From positions 1-29,439 of the forward strand of contig CAZPQQ010000039.1 of NCBI GenBank assembly GCA_964588665.1: a stretch of 29,439 nucleotides of DNA, read 5' to 3'. The notes beneath the pieces were generated by a model. That model had not been told where the DNA came from. It ran no database searches and saw nothing but the letters and a program-made list of their open reading frames with translations. The translations under genes and the position numbers were made by a program. Every line of letters starts with the position of its first letter. Position 1 is the first letter of the stretch. Positions 29,439 through 29,439 of the stretch are shown in pieces. Origin of the DNA: UBA2160 sp964588665 (GTDB lineage Bacteria; Chloroflexota; Dehalococcoidia; Lucifugimonadales; UBA1123).

Positions 29439-29439
29439 A

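Noticed and set aside
1..29439. tRNA, rRNA, CRISPR array or prophage genes
   Set aside because: No tRNA-like T-arm sequences, no rRNA motifs, no regularly spaced repeats and no integrase, transposase or structural phage proteins were seen.

Overview
The window is a gene-dense bacterial chromosome segment of fairly high GC (about 60 percent by eye). The gene set points to Chloroflexota, probably a SAR202/Dehalococcoidia-like lineage: RNase Y with PlsY, a 608-residue bacterial-type AspRS, a NuoE/NuoF/FdhA-like redox cluster with an extra cysteine loop, split D-glutamate cyclase homologues, and a Pro/Thr-linker lipoprotein. This assignment is inference from gene content; no marker gene was compared.

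Layout. 1-2468: hrcA and ffh (heat-shock repression and protein targeting). 2471-3802, minus strand: a two-gene signalling operon of a class III nucleotidyl cyclase and a cyclic-nucleotide-binding protein. Each gene is broken by one apparent single-base frameshift. 4209-6527: a membrane PH-like protein converging on an HEXXH lipoprotein. 6751-9273: metF and rny; rny has a strong promoter and a leader with two overlapping hairpins. 9274-9579: a strongly folding intergenic region, a candidate structured RNA. 9580-12624: a PHP phosphoesterase, plsY, a zinc-finger membrane protein, and an Lrp/AsnC regulator whose promoter carries a 16-bp perfect palindrome. 12625-13205: no gene, but a roughly 184-bp nested-palindrome element. 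13206-15855: aspS converging on a crotonase gene.

15996-22088: a redox cluster of NuoE-like and NuoF-like diaphorase subunits, a 920-residue FdhA/NuoG-like iron-sulfur protein and a ferredoxin-NADP reductase-like flavoprotein, closed by the best intrinsic terminator in the window. The large subunit keeps all its iron-sulfur motifs but lacks the catalytic Cys/Sec-His of formate dehydrogenase. It may therefore be an electron-transfer scaffold or an enzyme for another substrate.

22247-24829: mutS. 25280-28249: a LysR regulator followed by DUF1445 and DUF4392 genes, the two halves of the eukaryotic D-glutamate cyclase found here as separate genes. A T-N11-A dyad overlaps the -10 box of the DUF1445 promoter. 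28266 to the end: a frameshifted nucleotidyltransferase-like gene, a decayed 3' remnant of an enolase-superfamily gene, and a possible dispersed repeat at the edge. Three single-base frameshifts in about 30 kb could be real gene decay or assembly indels; the read data would decide.
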